Positions 42,561 to 52,235 of a stretch of 64,000 nucleotides of DNA are shown piece after piece; the stretch's first letter is position 1, and every line of letters starts with the position of its first letter. The stretch is from positions 212,346 to 276,345 of the forward strand of contig CAZRRO010000008.1 in the NCBI GenBank assembly GCA_964602595.1, in the 5' to 3' direction. The stretch comes from CAIWAH01 sp964602595. Lineage in GTDB: Bacteria > Verrucomicrobiota > Verrucomicrobiia > Limisphaerales > UBA9464. Under the pieces are notes generated by a model. The model did not search any database and was not told the origin of the DNA. It saw nothing but the letters and a program-made list of their open reading frames with translations. A program made the translations under genes and the position numbers.

Positions 42561-43141
42561 CCACCGCCAACAAAGTGACGGTGCTGCGGATACTCTTGGT
42601 GCCGTTCTTCATCTTCCTGCTGCTGAGCTACCGTCAGTCCGGCGACGAGTTTCAGCGCTGGGCCGCCTTGGGGTGTTTCGCTCTGGCCGCCCTCCTGGAC
42701 GGCGTGGATGGCTACATTGCCCGGAAGTTCCACCAAAAGTCGGAGCTCGGAGCCGTCCTTGATCCGTTGGCGGACAAACTGTTGCTGGTCTCCGCCCTTA
42801 TCCTGCTGGGGCTTGATCATCAGCGTCTGACCCGGTTGCCAGTGTGGCTCAACCTGACCGTGATTTCCCGGGACGTCCTGCTGGTCGTCGGCCTTGGGCT
42901 GATCCACCTCACCGTCGGCGAAACCCGGGTTCGACCCCGCTGGACCGGGAAATGCGCCACCGTGTTCCAGATGGCGGTGGTTTTGTGGTGCTTGCTGAAG
43001 TGGCCTGCCGGAATCCAGCATCACCTAGCCCAAGTCGCCACGCTGCTGACGGCTGTTTCGGGAGGCCAATACCTTTGGGACGGGCTGCGCCAACTGAGCG
43101 CCAGCCCAAGATCCGGCCCGACTCCTGGCCAAGGGGACTGA
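42557..43141 (+). CDS. pgsA: CDP-diacylglycerol-glycerol-3-phosphate phosphatidyltransferase
   Basis: A 194-residue membrane enzyme with the CDP-alcohol phosphotransferase signature DGVDGYIARKFHQKSELGAV then LDPLADK and about five membrane segments. It makes phosphatidylglycerol phosphate. Starts MTTANKVTVLRILLVPFFIF at an ATGA overlap with cinA. Last gene of gntK-cinA-pgsA; only 3 bp separate its stop from the convergent wzc-like gene, with no visible terminator. Confidence 0.92.
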   Translation: MTTANKVTVLRILLVPFFIFLLLSYRQSGDEFQRWAALGCFALAALLDGVDGYIARKFHQKSELGAVLDPLADKLLLVSALILLGLDHQRLTRLPVWLNLTVISRDVLLVVGLGLIHLTVGETRVRPRWTGKCATVFQMAVVLWCLLKWPAGIQHHLAQVATLLTAVSGGQYLWDGLRQLSASPRSGPTPGQGD

Positions 43142-43144
43142 AGC

Positions 43145-45385
43145 CTACTTCTTGGGTTCGTTCCCGGTGTCGGGCACCGCCGGCGATGGCGCCACGGCAT
43201 CTCGGGTTTCCGCCGGCGCCGTGATGGTCTGCACCGAACGCCCCCGGTCCGCGTAGACGGCGTCGTTCGGTGCCAGCGGCTTATGGTAATAGGAGGCGTA
43301 GTAGTAGGTCGTGTAGTAGTAGTAGGGGTTGTCAATCGGCACGCCATTGACCACCAAGCCCACGAGCGGCGCCCCACGTTGCCGAATCGTATTGATCGCC
43401 AGTCGGGCGAAACGGATGGAGGTCCGTCCCGCCCGCACCACGAAGAGCAATCCGTCCAGATACGCCGCGATTGAGAACGTATCGTCGATTGCCGTCAGCG
43501 GCGGGCAGTCGAAAACAACGTAGTCGAAACGGCCGCGCAATTCTTCGATCAGTTGCTTCGTCTTGGCGCCGAGAAGCAATTCGCTGGGATTGGAGGGCCG
43601 TTCCCCTGCCCGCATCAGCCAAAGATTCTGGACTTGGGTTTCGTGGATTGCCTCGTCCACCCCAAGGCGCCCATCCAAGACTTCCGACAGGCCACCCTCG
43701 AGCGGTTGCTCAAAGTAATTGTGGATGTTGCCGCGCCGCAGGTCGGCGTCGATGAGCAGGGTCCGGTTGCCTGCCGCCGCGAGGGTCGCGGCGAAGTTGG
43801 TGGTGAAGGTCGTCTTACCGTCACCGGGCACCGCGGAGGTCACCGCCAACATCCGCTTGCTGGCACCGTCCGGTCCTAGCAGGAGGGCGGAACGCACACC
43901 CCGCAGGGATTCCGCAAACATCGTGTGCGGTTTCATCCGGGTCAGCAGAAGGTAGCCTTCGGTATTGTGGCGTTTGTCCACTTCCGGCAGTTGCCCGAGG
44001 ATCGGTTCTTCCAGTTTCGCCTCAATTTCCTCGGGGTTCTCGACGCGATCATCCAGCCGATGCAGCAGGAACATGATGGCGATGGCCAAACCCAAGCCCG
44101 CGCCGGCGCCACCCATGATCGTTTGAGGCCGCTTGGCATCAACCGGGGCCGCACTGCCAATGCCAGCTTGAACGACCATGAACTCTTCCTCGTCGGTGCT
44201 GACCCGTCCCATAGCGTCCAACTGCTGCTTCAGGGTGTCCAAGTTGCCTTGGACGCTCCTCTGTTCGGATTCGAGCCGCAGCAACTGGTTCCGGGTATCC
44301 GCGGATTCGAAGACGTCCGCCTTGATATCCTCAATCAGCTTCGGATAACCACGGATCCGGGTTTTGAGAGCTTCAATCTGACCAAGCCGGGCCTCCTCAA
44401 CCAACTGGAGCTCAAATTTCAGGTCCGCCTGCAGGCGAGCCAAGGTCTCGCGTTGGCGGATGATGTAGGGATGCTTCTCCTTGAGCTCCTTCAGCTTTGC
44501 TTCCAGATCCGACTCCAGATTTCGGATCGCTTTGCGGATTTCCGAGTAACGCGATCCCATTGCCATGGCGGAGGAACCCACATCGTCGGATTCCTCAGTC
44601 GCGCCTTTCGCCGTCGTCCGCGGCCCCTTGTTCTGGTTGCCCAACCCCTGCGCCGCCAAGGTCTCAGCCTTGGCATTCTCGTAGAGCTCCAGCTCGGCTT
44701 TCAGGTTCTGATATTCAGCCTGGGTCCGGTCCAATCGGGCTTGGGCGGCGAGACCCGCATCCTGGACGGAGGTGATGTTCTGTTTGCGGCGAAAGTCATC
44801 CAAGGCCTGCTGCTTCTGCTCCAACAGCCGCTCGTAGGTCAGGATCTGCTGTTCAACCTGGGCGCGGGTGGTGCTGACCATGCCCCGCCGTTGCTGTTTC
44901 TGGAAGTCGACGAACTCTGAGGCCCACGCCGTAACGAAGTCCTTCGCGTAGGCGTAGTTGGTGCTGTTGACGATCAGGAAGAACATGTTGCCCCGCCCCT
45001 GCTTGGCATCGATGTCCGGGCGGACCAAGGCATTGGTCGCGTCCCGGGTCTGCTGAAGTTTCTCCAGCACCCGTTGGATGACCACCTCGGTCTTCATCAA
45101 CGCCAGCAATGTTTCCACCGTGGCGCTCGTCTCTTCGAAGCCGGTCTGCAGCTGCATCTTGGACGCCCGGGCAATCGTGGCGGTGGACTGGAATTGGTCG
45201 ACCTTGGTGACCGCAAGCCACACCCCAAGCCCCAGGCCGACGGAGGTGAAGATCAGCAGCAGCAACCAGCGCTCCCGCAGCAGCTTGAAGTAGCGGCGGA
45301 AATGCAGGTAGAGGTTGATCCGGTCGACCAGCGAGGTGCCGTAACCGGGAACCGAAGAGCCGTAGGAGCCGTAGGAACCCTTCAT
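43145..45385 (-). CDS. Wzc-like polysaccharide copolymerase and tyrosine autokinase (copy 2)
   Basis: A 746-residue paralogue of the gene at 36195: Wzz domain with membrane spans (LLLLIFTSVGLGLGVWLAV and the one after TIMGGAGAGLGLAIAIMFLL), coiled coil, then a BY-kinase with SAVPGDGKTTFTTNFA, TLLIDADLRRGNIH and VVFDCPPLTAI. The tyrosine tail is PYYYYTTYYYASYYHK. The periplasmic part has NYAYAKDFVTAWASEFVDF, also present in the truncated relative at 55232. Gaps to the Wza-like gene (6 bp) and barrel (4 bp) indicate one operon. Confidence 0.9.
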   Translation of the reverse strand: MKGSYGSYGSSVPGYGTSLVDRINLYLHFRRYFKLLRERWLLLLIFTSVGLGLGVWLAVTKVDQFQSTATIARASKMQLQTGFEETSATVETLLALMKTEVVIQRVLEKLQQTRDATNALVRPDIDAKQGRGNMFFLIVNSTNYAYAKDFVTAWASEFVDFQKQQRRGMVSTTRAQVEQQILTYERLLEQKQQALDDFRRKQNITSVQDAGLAAQARLDRTQAEYQNLKAELELYENAKAETLAAQGLGNQNKGPRTTAKGATEESDDVGSSAMAMGSRYSEIRKAIRNLESDLEAKLKELKEKHPYIIRQRETLARLQADLKFELQLVEEARLGQIEALKTRIRGYPKLIEDIKADVFESADTRNQLLRLESEQRSVQGNLDTLKQQLDAMGRVSTDEEEFMVVQAGIGSAAPVDAKRPQTIMGGAGAGLGLAIAIMFLLHRLDDRVENPEEIEAKLEEPILGQLPEVDKRHNTEGYLLLTRMKPHTMFAESLRGVRSALLLGPDGASKRMLAVTSAVPGDGKTTFTTNFAATLAAAGNRTLLIDADLRRGNIHNYFEQPLEGGLSEVLDGRLGVDEAIHETQVQNLWLMRAGERPSNPSELLLGAKTKQLIEELRGRFDYVVFDCPPLTAIDDTFSIAAYLDGLLFVVRAGRTSIRFARLAINTIRQRGAPLVGLVVNGVPIDNPYYYYTTYYYASYYHKPLAPNDAVYADRGRSVQTITAPAETRDAVAPSPAVPDTGNEPKK

Positions 45386-45391
45386 GGAAAC

Positions 45392-46120
45392 TTAGAAATT
45401 GAACGTATTTTCCGGGATTTTGACCCGATCACCATCTTGCAGCACCGGATCGTTGCTCCGGTCACCCCGCTCCAGTAGGCGGCGCACGTCATACTCGGTG
45501 ACCGTCTCCCGCTTGGTCGTCGGATCAAGCCGGCGGATTTCAACCTTCTTGAGGTTCGCCCGTGGCAGCTGTCCCAACTGAAGCACCAGATCCGTCAGCG
45601 TTTTGACCTCCCCCTCCCGGATTGAAATGGTTCCGCTCGTCACCCCGAACACAGTGACCTTGGCCATGTTTTCCGGATTGGCCACCGAGGCATCCTGGCG
45701 AATGCGGTCGAGGTCAATCTTCACGCTGCAATCGTTGTAGTATTCCGCATCGAGCAACTGCTTCACCTCCAGGCGCAGCGCGGCCAGCTTCTTGCCGCGG
45801 GCATTCAGTTTCACGTAACGGTCGCTTTCCTTGGAAACCGGAAACAGAGCTTCGCCGGCCGCGGTGATGTCCACCAACTGGATCAGCTTCGCCGCTGCCG
45901 GATCCTGGTCGATGCTGAAGCGCAGGACGTCGCCCGGCTTCAGGTCGCGGGCCTCGGCATCGATTTTATCGAGCGTCGCCGGCACACCATTGGTGCCGAC
46001 CGAATTCGTGGCCGAGGCCGGAATGGCATTCGTGCCCACCGGCACGGGCGCCGCCTCTTGCGCAATGAGCCGGGCAACCGCGAGGCCGCCGGCCAAAACA
46101 AATGCAACCAGTCGCTTCAT
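45392..46120 (-). CDS. Wza-like polysaccharide export protein (copy 2)
   Basis: A 242-residue exported protein (signal VAFVLAGGLAVARLIAQ). After a Thr/Ser/Asn-rich linker come a poly-export domain (LKPGDVLRFSIDQDPAA, LVDITAAGEALFPV) and an SLBB-like domain (VTVFGVTSGTISIREGE), ending DPVLQDGDRVKIPENTFNF, a common ending of these proteins. It probably forms the periplasmic part of the export channel with the neighbouring barrel. It is only distantly like copy 1. Confidence 0.86.
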   Translation of the reverse strand: MKRLVAFVLAGGLAVARLIAQEAAPVPVGTNAIPASATNSVGTNGVPATLDKIDAEARDLKPGDVLRFSIDQDPAAAKLIQLVDITAAGEALFPVSKESDRYVKLNARGKKLAALRLEVKQLLDAEYYNDCSVKIDLDRIRQDASVANPENMAKVTVFGVTSGTISIREGEVKTLTDLVLQLGQLPRANLKKVEIRRLDPTTKRETVTEYDVRRLLERGDRSNDPVLQDGDRVKIPENTFNF

Positions 46121-46124
46121 GAAT

Positions 46125-47657
46125 TCAAAATTGGTAGCTCAACGTCAGGGTTACGGTATGGGCGTCGTAATCGCCAAAAACGAAGTCGGTATCCCGGATC
46201 ACATAGCTCCAGCCGAGCGAGGAATTGAGCCGTTGGGTAATCTGGTAACCCGTCGAAACACCGACCCGATACGATTGGCTGACCTGTCCCAAGCTAGGCA
46301 CGCCAAACAAGCCTTCGGGCGTCTGCACGACGTCCGTGAACGTTCCCTGCGAAGTCACCAGGATGGGCGGAATCCCATTGGCCGGGTCGCCAGGGAGGTA
46401 GATTGAGCCCGGCGGAACCGCGAAGATGGCCAGGCCGCCGGACTGTTCCGTCTGGTCGAAACCGGCGTTGAAATTCAGCGGCAGGAAGTCGGTCAGCCGC
46501 CAACTGAACTGGTAACCGGCTTCCAGCGAGGTGGAGAAATTGCTACCCAGCGCCCCATTGACGCTGCGGCCCAGCGAAACCGAGTGATTCAACACCCGGT
46601 TAATCTGGTGCCGCACCGAGAGATTGCCGGAGATTCCAGAGAAATCCGACGAGTCCTGGATCTGCCCGTTGCGGTCAGAATTGATCATCGTGTAGCGCAC
46701 GCTGGCGCTGACCGTGATGTATTCGCTGACCGTCCACGTCGTCACCGGACCGATGCCAAACGTCTTCGAGGAGTTCTGGAACTGATTCGAGTAATCGTTG
46801 AGGGAGGCACTGGCCGAGATGCCGACTGAAAGATCCGGATGAAGCCGGTGAAATACGGCCGAGGAAACGGTATGCGAATCCCCGTTCAGCGAGTCGAAGC
46901 TGTCGTCCATCCCACGCTCCATGGAATAGGCGTAGTCGGCACTGAGCGACAGATCGGTATAGGGAGACCACTCGGTCGACAGACCCGTCGAATTGTTGAT
47001 CCGGTTGAACCGCACTCCGAGCGGGTTGCCGGTGCCGATGATGTCGGATCGCCGTTCGGCCGAATTCGCAGTCGAAAGGCGATTGAAGACGGTGAACAGG
47101 ACGTCCCCCACGCTGAAGGCGTAGTCGATCGAGGTGTTCGGGCTGATGGTCAGGCCGCTCAGGTCTTCCTGGACCAAGTTAAACCGGTAACCGACGCCCA
47201 CGTTCAGGCTTAGCCGCGCCGCATCGGTCATTTGCCATCGGAGATTGGTGTTGAGCGACGGGTTGATGCTCAGGTCGTAATTCTCCCCGCCGCCCTGGCT
47301 TTGGAGGGCGTTGCTGGTGTAGGTGAATGCGACGCTACTGCCGAAACTGACTAGGACCGGGCCCAACTTGAGGTTGTAATCCCCTCCGTCGAACCCGGCC
47401 GGACGGTAGGGAATGCGTTCGTTGGCGTAGAATTCCTCACCGGCGCGGGTCGCCACCGGTTGCTCGGCGGGCGCCGGGACGACCGGCGCCAGAAAGGGGT
47501 TTCGCGTGTCGAAATAGGCCTGGCCCAAGGCGGCCGCCCCAGACACGACGGCAAGGCCAACGGCGGAGCTCCGGGCCAGGGAAATTCCCGGCCGGGAAAT
47601 CCGGAAAGACACGTCGGCCGGATTCCGCCGCGGTACCGGTTGAGAAAAGTTCTTCAA
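46125..47657 (-). CDS. Outer-membrane beta-barrel of polysaccharide locus (copy 2)
   Basis: A 510-residue protein with an N-terminal export signal (SLARSSAVGLAVVSGAAALGQA) and a body of amphipathic strands rich in Tyr, Ser, Asn and Gly (VSFGSSVAFTYTSNAL, LSADYAYSMERGMD), ending VTLTLSYQF with a terminal Phe as in outer-membrane proteins. First gene of the second barrel-Wza-Wzc operon. It shares architecture, not clear sequence, with the 38950 product. Confidence 0.8.
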   Translation of the reverse strand: MKNFSQPVPRRNPADVSFRISRPGISLARSSAVGLAVVSGAAALGQAYFDTRNPFLAPVVPAPAEQPVATRAGEEFYANERIPYRPAGFDGGDYNLKLGPVLVSFGSSVAFTYTSNALQSQGGGENYDLSINPSLNTNLRWQMTDAARLSLNVGVGYRFNLVQEDLSGLTISPNTSIDYAFSVGDVLFTVFNRLSTANSAERRSDIIGTGNPLGVRFNRINNSTGLSTEWSPYTDLSLSADYAYSMERGMDDSFDSLNGDSHTVSSAVFHRLHPDLSVGISASASLNDYSNQFQNSSKTFGIGPVTTWTVSEYITVSASVRYTMINSDRNGQIQDSSDFSGISGNLSVRHQINRVLNHSVSLGRSVNGALGSNFSTSLEAGYQFSWRLTDFLPLNFNAGFDQTEQSGGLAIFAVPPGSIYLPGDPANGIPPILVTSQGTFTDVVQTPEGLFGVPSLGQVSQSYRVGVSTGYQITQRLNSSLGWSYVIRDTDFVFGDYDAHTVTLTLSYQF

Positions 47658-47776
47658 AATTGGGGGTCAGTCTGGCCGCGTTGCCGCCGCCAATATCAGT
47701 CGTTGTAGCGCCACGCTATCAATTGAGCTTCCGTTCACAAGCCTCATTCCCCTCGCGAAATCTGACGAGGGTCCGC

Positions 47777-49546
47777 TCACGGGACGTCCCGCACCTGGTA
47801 GAATCGTAGCTGGTCCGTGGGGCGGGAATCCACCCACTGCCCGGACTCTCCGGATACGGTCACCACATTGCCAACAGCCTGCCAAGCTGCCCCTGCCAGA
47901 TTGTCGCGGGCATAGACCTGATACTTCCGGCCCGGCGCACTTTCCCAAGTCACGGCCGTGCCCGATGCCGACAGCTTCACACTGCTTATTCGCCAGTTTA
48001 CCGAGCTGGCTTTAGTCGGATCCGATCCCATGGCCGATTCCCGCCGGTTCACGAAGCCGTCCCCGTCGGGATCCTGCTCCGGCCCGGCTGCCGCTTGGGT
48101 AAACGGGTCGAAGTAGCGTCGTTGGAACCGGTCATCCAAGCCGTCGAGATTGAAATCCGGGCTCACCGGCAGGATTTCCGCGAAGCCGTTCGCCCACGCG
48201 GTGAAGCCATTGGCCGTGACGCTCAGGCTGCGCAACCCGGCCGCCGCATTGCTCGCCACGGTCACCGGCACTTGGACCAAGGTCAGGCTCCGCAATGCCC
48301 CCGGCAGCACTTCGGTCGGACCGTAGGTCACGCCCTCACCCGTGAGCCGCAACACCGCATTGGTCGCCGCCAAGCCCGGGACAAACACCCCGACGGTCTG
48401 CCCGGCGACGCCCGGCTTCAGTTGGACACAAATGTCCCCGGCGGATCGGGCCGCCGGATTCGTGCCTAGGCGCATTTCGACGATTCGAAACGGCGGCGTG
48501 CCCGCGGACAACGTAAGGTTGCGAGTGACGTTACCGTTTGCGGTAACCGACACAGTTGCATTCGTCAGCGGCAGGAAGGCGGTGCTACCATTGGCCCAAG
48601 TCGCCCGCGAAGTGACGTCCAGGTCCGCGCCCCGAACCAAGTAGGTATCGCCCGAAGTCGGCGGATCCAACGGGGTGACCCGGACCGAATAACTCCCGGG
48701 TGCCAAGCCACCGAGCGCGTAGCTGCCATTCGCCAACGTTGCTGCGCTGGCCGCTGCGTTGCCGCTCACATCTTCCAGCGTAACGATGGCCCCCAGCACC
48801 GCCGCGCCGTTCAACGTAACCGTGCCGTTGACGCGGCCCACGGCTGCCGAGCCCAACGCCGTGCCGTAAAGGGCCCGCAAACCGCTGATTTCATCCGGCG
48901 ACATCCCGGCGGCATGGTCCACACCGCCGGAGTTGCTCCAAAACATCGTCGCCCCGCCGAGCGGCGAATGGTTCAGGCCCAGCAGGTGGCCGATTTCGTG
49001 GAGGGCGATCGCTTCGACGAACTGATCGTTGGGCCGCACGGCGCCAAAGTCGGTGAACCAAGCGAAGTTCCGGTTCAGCACGATGTCCGCCTCGGCGATG
49101 ATCCCATCAACGGTTGAAACGATCGTCAGGCCGCGCGCGGAGGCGGAGAAAAAAATCGAGCCGCCGACAAATCGGTTGCCGTTCAACCAGACCACGTCGT
49201 TCCGGCCGTCGGCCGGGTTGACGTCCCCGGGCAGGAAGGTGCTGCCGAATTCCTCGAACTTCACCTTCGTGCCGGGCACCGCCTGCCACTGGGCGAAGGC
49301 CGACCGGACTGCGTTCAGCTCAGCGACCCGGTTCGTGGAGGAATACCCCTCGGTCGCCAGGGTGTAGCGGATCGCCAAGGTCGTGGGATTCTGAACTGGC
49401 TCGGCGCCCGCGTCGTAGGAGTCGAGATTCCACCGCATCGCCTGGCCGTTGGCAGCGTATTGTGACACCGCGGCGGAGCCGGAGAATGCCCCGACGCCCA
49501 CCAACCCGAGCCCTCCTGCGAGCATTCTCACCAGATTTGGCCTCAT
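47777..49546 (-). CDS. Matrixin-type secreted metalloprotease
   Basis: A 589-residue exported protein (signal LAGGLGLVGVGAFSGSAA). The zinc site HEIGHLLGLNHS (about 188) is the extended metzincin motif with the downstream Met turn region AGMSPDEISGLRALYG, as in matrixins. After it comes a carboxypeptidase-regulatory-like repeat (LNGAAVLGAIVTLEDVSG), beta domains and a calcium-type loop (DPDGDGFVNRRESAMGSDP), ending in a verrucomicrobial-type beta domain. It overlaps the preceding gene by ATGA, so both are co-translated with the ABC exporter. Confidence 0.88.
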   Translation of the reverse strand: MRPNLVRMLAGGLGLVGVGAFSGSAAVSQYAANGQAMRWNLDSYDAGAEPVQNPTTLAIRYTLATEGYSSTNRVAELNAVRSAFAQWQAVPGTKVKFEEFGSTFLPGDVNPADGRNDVVWLNGNRFVGGSIFFSASARGLTIVSTVDGIIAEADIVLNRNFAWFTDFGAVRPNDQFVEAIALHEIGHLLGLNHSPLGGATMFWSNSGGVDHAAGMSPDEISGLRALYGTALGSAAVGRVNGTVTLNGAAVLGAIVTLEDVSGNAAASAATLANGSYALGGLAPGSYSVRVTPLDPPTSGDTYLVRGADLDVTSRATWANGSTAFLPLTNATVSVTANGNVTRNLTLSAGTPPFRIVEMRLGTNPAARSAGDICVQLKPGVAGQTVGVFVPGLAATNAVLRLTGEGVTYGPTEVLPGALRSLTLVQVPVTVASNAAAGLRSLSVTANGFTAWANGFAEILPVSPDFNLDGLDDRFQRRYFDPFTQAAAGPEQDPDGDGFVNRRESAMGSDPTKASSVNWRISSVKLSASGTAVTWESAPGRKYQVYARDNLAGAAWQAVGNVVTVSGESGQWVDSRPTDQLRFYQVRDVP

Positions 49547-50079
49547 CGTCCGGCCTCCCGCACCCGCCGGTGCAGTTCGCGGATCTCAACTGGCGCCTGC
49601 CCCGGCAGGGCCGTGCCTCCGCTCACGCGGGCGCCATCACTCGCGGCTTCGACCGCCTTGGAAACAGCATTCGTTTTCAAAGTGAATTTTCCCCGGGCCA
49701 GATCCAACGTCACCGCTTCTCCTTGCGGGTTGAACACGGCAAACAGGACCAATTCCTCGCCCAGCCGGAATTCCGGTTCGCCCAACACCCGCACCTGCCG
49801 CCTTCCCAGCACGGAGCTGCCCTGGACCACCGTCAGACGGTTGGTGGGCGTGCCTTTCCACGTTTCGCCCACCGCCAGTTCAATCACCGTTCGTGGTGCC
49901 CCACCGGCGTCCTGCCTGGCTTCGAGGCTGGTCACGGTGCCACGCACCACGAGGTCGGCGCGCCGGGCCAATTCGTCCACTGAGGTGAGCGGAATGTCCG
50001 CGGCCTGCGCCGCGTGGCCGACCAAGCCCAGCGCCACGGCGCCGGATTGGAGCAGAAATAGTGCACGGCCGGTTTTCAT
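49543..50079 (-). CDS. Hypothetical secreted protein between exporter and matrixin
   Basis: A 178-residue exported protein (signal RALFLLQSGAVALGLVGHAA). Mature part: DELARRADLVVRGTVTSLEA, VIELAVGETWKGTPTNRLTV, EPEFRLGEELVLF, a beta-barrel-like pattern also seen next to matrixins in other bacteria. ATGA overlaps on both sides with the exporter and the protease. It may be a protease inhibitor or chaperone; that role is only inference. Confidence 0.7.
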   Translation of the reverse strand: MKTGRALFLLQSGAVALGLVGHAAQAADIPLTSVDELARRADLVVRGTVTSLEARQDAGGAPRTVIELAVGETWKGTPTNRLTVVQGSSVLGRRQVRVLGEPEFRLGEELVLFAVFNPQGEAVTLDLARGKFTLKTNAVSKAVEAASDGARVSGGTALPGQAPVEIRELHRRVREAGR

Positions 50080-51809
50080 GATCCGTTGACGCGCGAAAAA
50101 TAGCCCCCCTTGGCCAGCAATTCAGCGGCCGTTCCGACTTCGGTCACCTCGCCGGCGTTCAATACCACGATCCGGTCCACCTCACGGATCGTTGCCAGCC
50201 GGTGCGCGACCATCAGCGTCGTCCGGCCCTTCATCAGCCGGCGCAGGCTCGCCAGGACCAAGCCTTCGCTTTCCGCGTCCAAGGCGCTCGTGGGCTCGTC
50301 CAGGAGGAGAATGGGCGCGTCCTTCAGGAAGGCCCGCGCCAGGTTCAACCGCTGTTTTTCCCCCACGCTCAACCGGGCCGCGCCGTCGCCAACCACCGTG
50401 TCGTAACCTTGTGGCAACCGGCGGATGAACTCGTGCGCGTTGGCCGCGGAGGCGGCGGCCTCGATTTCGTCGCGGGTCGCACCGGCCCGGCCGTAGCCGA
50501 TGTTCTCTGCGATGGTCGTCGGCAGCAGCAGCGATTCCTGGAGCACCAAGGCGACGTGTTCCCGCAGCCACGGCCGGGGATACGACCGCAAATCTTCGCC
50601 GGCCAGCCGGACGACTCCGGAATCGGGGTCGAGGAACCGCGGGATCATCTGGAGCAGCGTCGTTTTGCCGGCACCGCTCGGGCCGATCAGCGCGACGGAT
50701 TCGCCCGCCCGCAGGGGCACGCGGACATTCCGCAGCACGGGTTGGCCCGCCGCGTAGGCGAAGGAAACGTCCTCGAAGGCCAATTCGGCTGCCGGGAAGG
50801 TCCGGTTCTTGAGCTTGGGCTCGGCCTTCGTTGCCCGGTCTTCCGCCAACAGTTCCAGGACCCGTTCCGCGCCCGCCCGGGCGTTGGAGACCGTAGAGCC
50901 GACGTGCGAAAGCTGGTTCAGGGGTTCGTAGAGCTGCGCCAAGTAGGCGAGGAAAACCAACAGCCGGCCGACCGTCAGGTTGCCCGCGGTGACTTCCCGG
51001 GCGCCGAGCACGACGATGCCGGCCGTCCCGAGGGCGAAGACCACCGCGACTACCGCGAGATAGACCACTTCGGCCCGGTGCTGCCGCCAGCGCGCCGACA
51101 AGGAGCCCGCGGCGCTGGCTTCGAAGCGGTCCGCCTCAGTCTGCTCCCGGGTGAACCCCTGGATCAGCGGCAGGTTGGCGACCGCCTGCTGCACGAGCGC
51201 CGCGACGCTCGCATCGGCCGCCTGGGCCCGGCCGGCCCGCTGGCTCATGAGCGGCCCGAAAAACCGCATGATCAGCAACAGAACCGGCACCGTGCTGAGC
51301 GCGACCAACGTCAGCGCCGGATTGAACCGCCACATCACCACGGTCATCGCCACCAGTGTCAGGGACGCGCCGAGGAACGTGAACAGGCCCTGCTGGAACA
51401 GGGTTTGGAAGGCGTGCGTATCCCAGGTCGCTCGGTAGATCAGGTCGCCGGCCTGGGCGCCCTGCAATCGCCGCAGCGAAAGCCGCAGCAACCAGCCGAA
51501 TACCGCCCGGCGCACCCGGGCCAAGCCGCGCAGGCCGGTATGGATGACCAGCGCCTGTTGGGCCGCCCCCAGCATCGCGTGCAGGGCATGGACCGCCGCC
51601 AACAGGGCCGACCAACCGAGAATGACCCGCAGGTCGCCGGCCGCGCCGGGCGCCGCGGCGTCCGCTTCAGCGAGCCGGTCCACGATCCACGCCAACGGCC
51701 ACGGCTTGAAGATGGCCACCGCGGTGGTCGCCAGGAGCAGCCCAAGCGCCGCCCCCACGCGGAGCCAGTCCGCGCGGTAGAAGGCCAGGATTTGCCGCCA
51801 AAGCCGCAT
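50076..51809 (-). CDS. ABC exporter, fused permease and ATPase
   Basis: A 577-residue type IV ABC half-transporter: six membrane segments in 1-320 and an ATPase with Walker A (LIGPSGAGKTTLLQM), Q-loop (LVLQESLLLPTTIAENI), ABC signature (LSVGEKQRLNLARAF) and Walker B (ILLLDEPTSALD). Related to MsbA-type lipid or drug exporters. First gene of the three-gene operon with the 178-residue protein and matrixin; the operon suggests a linked secreted product, but half-transporters of this class rarely export large proteins. Confidence 0.9.
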   Translation of the reverse strand: MRLWRQILAFYRADWLRVGAALGLLLATTAVAIFKPWPLAWIVDRLAEADAAAPGAAGDLRVILGWSALLAAVHALHAMLGAAQQALVIHTGLRGLARVRRAVFGWLLRLSLRRLQGAQAGDLIYRATWDTHAFQTLFQQGLFTFLGASLTLVAMTVVMWRFNPALTLVALSTVPVLLLIMRFFGPLMSQRAGRAQAADASVAALVQQAVANLPLIQGFTREQTEADRFEASAAGSLSARWRQHRAEVVYLAVVAVVFALGTAGIVVLGAREVTAGNLTVGRLLVFLAYLAQLYEPLNQLSHVGSTVSNARAGAERVLELLAEDRATKAEPKLKNRTFPAAELAFEDVSFAYAAGQPVLRNVRVPLRAGESVALIGPSGAGKTTLLQMIPRFLDPDSGVVRLAGEDLRSYPRPWLREHVALVLQESLLLPTTIAENIGYGRAGATRDEIEAAASAANAHEFIRRLPQGYDTVVGDGAARLSVGEKQRLNLARAFLKDAPILLLDEPTSALDAESEGLVLASLRRLMKGRTTLMVAHRLATIREVDRIVVLNAGEVTEVGTAAELLAKGGYFSRVNGS

Positions 51810-51917
51810 GCGCTGGCGCGCAGCCTAGCACGGTCAGTGCCTCCGATGCACGGCATTCGCGGCGCCAACGCCATTGGACGCTTCCGTCGCGGAACCGGAT
51901 TTCCTAGGTTCGGCGGC

Positions 51918-52214
51918 GTGACGCGCCATTGCCATCGGTGCGGCTGGGACTGGACCTTCCGGGAACAGCCCGGCCGGAGTGAGACTTGCCCGCAGTGCCG
52001 GGCCGACCTGCGGGTGTGTCTCAATTGCCACCAGCACGCCCGCAACTACGCCAACCAATGCCGCGACAGCCGCGCCGAACCCGTTGGCGACAAGGACGTC
52101 GCCAACTTCTGCGAATACTTCGACTTCGCCCGCCGAACTTGGGCCGGGGCCAAAAGTAACAGCCGCGAGGACGAGGCCCGGGCCAAGCTGAAGGACCTGC
52201 TCGGCGAACTCTGA
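51918..52214 (+). CDS. Small zinc-ribbon protein
   Basis: A 98-residue protein from GTG 51918 (VTRHCHRCGWDW). Cys pairs at CHRC, CPQC, VCLNCH, QC and NFCEYF suggest two zinc sites; the block LRVCLNCHQHARNYANQC and then VANFCEYFDF is a recurrent pattern in small bacterial zinc-ribbon proteins. The tail is charged (EDEARAKLKDLLGEL). A long open frame upstream (from 50202) is antisense to the exporter and is not coding. Confidence 0.75.
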   Translation: MTRHCHRCGWDWTFREQPGRSETCPQCRADLRVCLNCHQHARNYANQCRDSRAEPVGDKDVANFCEYFDFARRTWAGAKSNSREDEARAKLKDLLGEL

Positions 52215-52235
52215 AGGCGAAGTTTCGTCCGAGGC

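Noticed and set aside
50202..52214. 670-codon plus-strand open frame
   Set aside because: Antisense to the well-supported ABC exporter; only its last 98 codons (from 51918) form a real zinc-ribbon gene.
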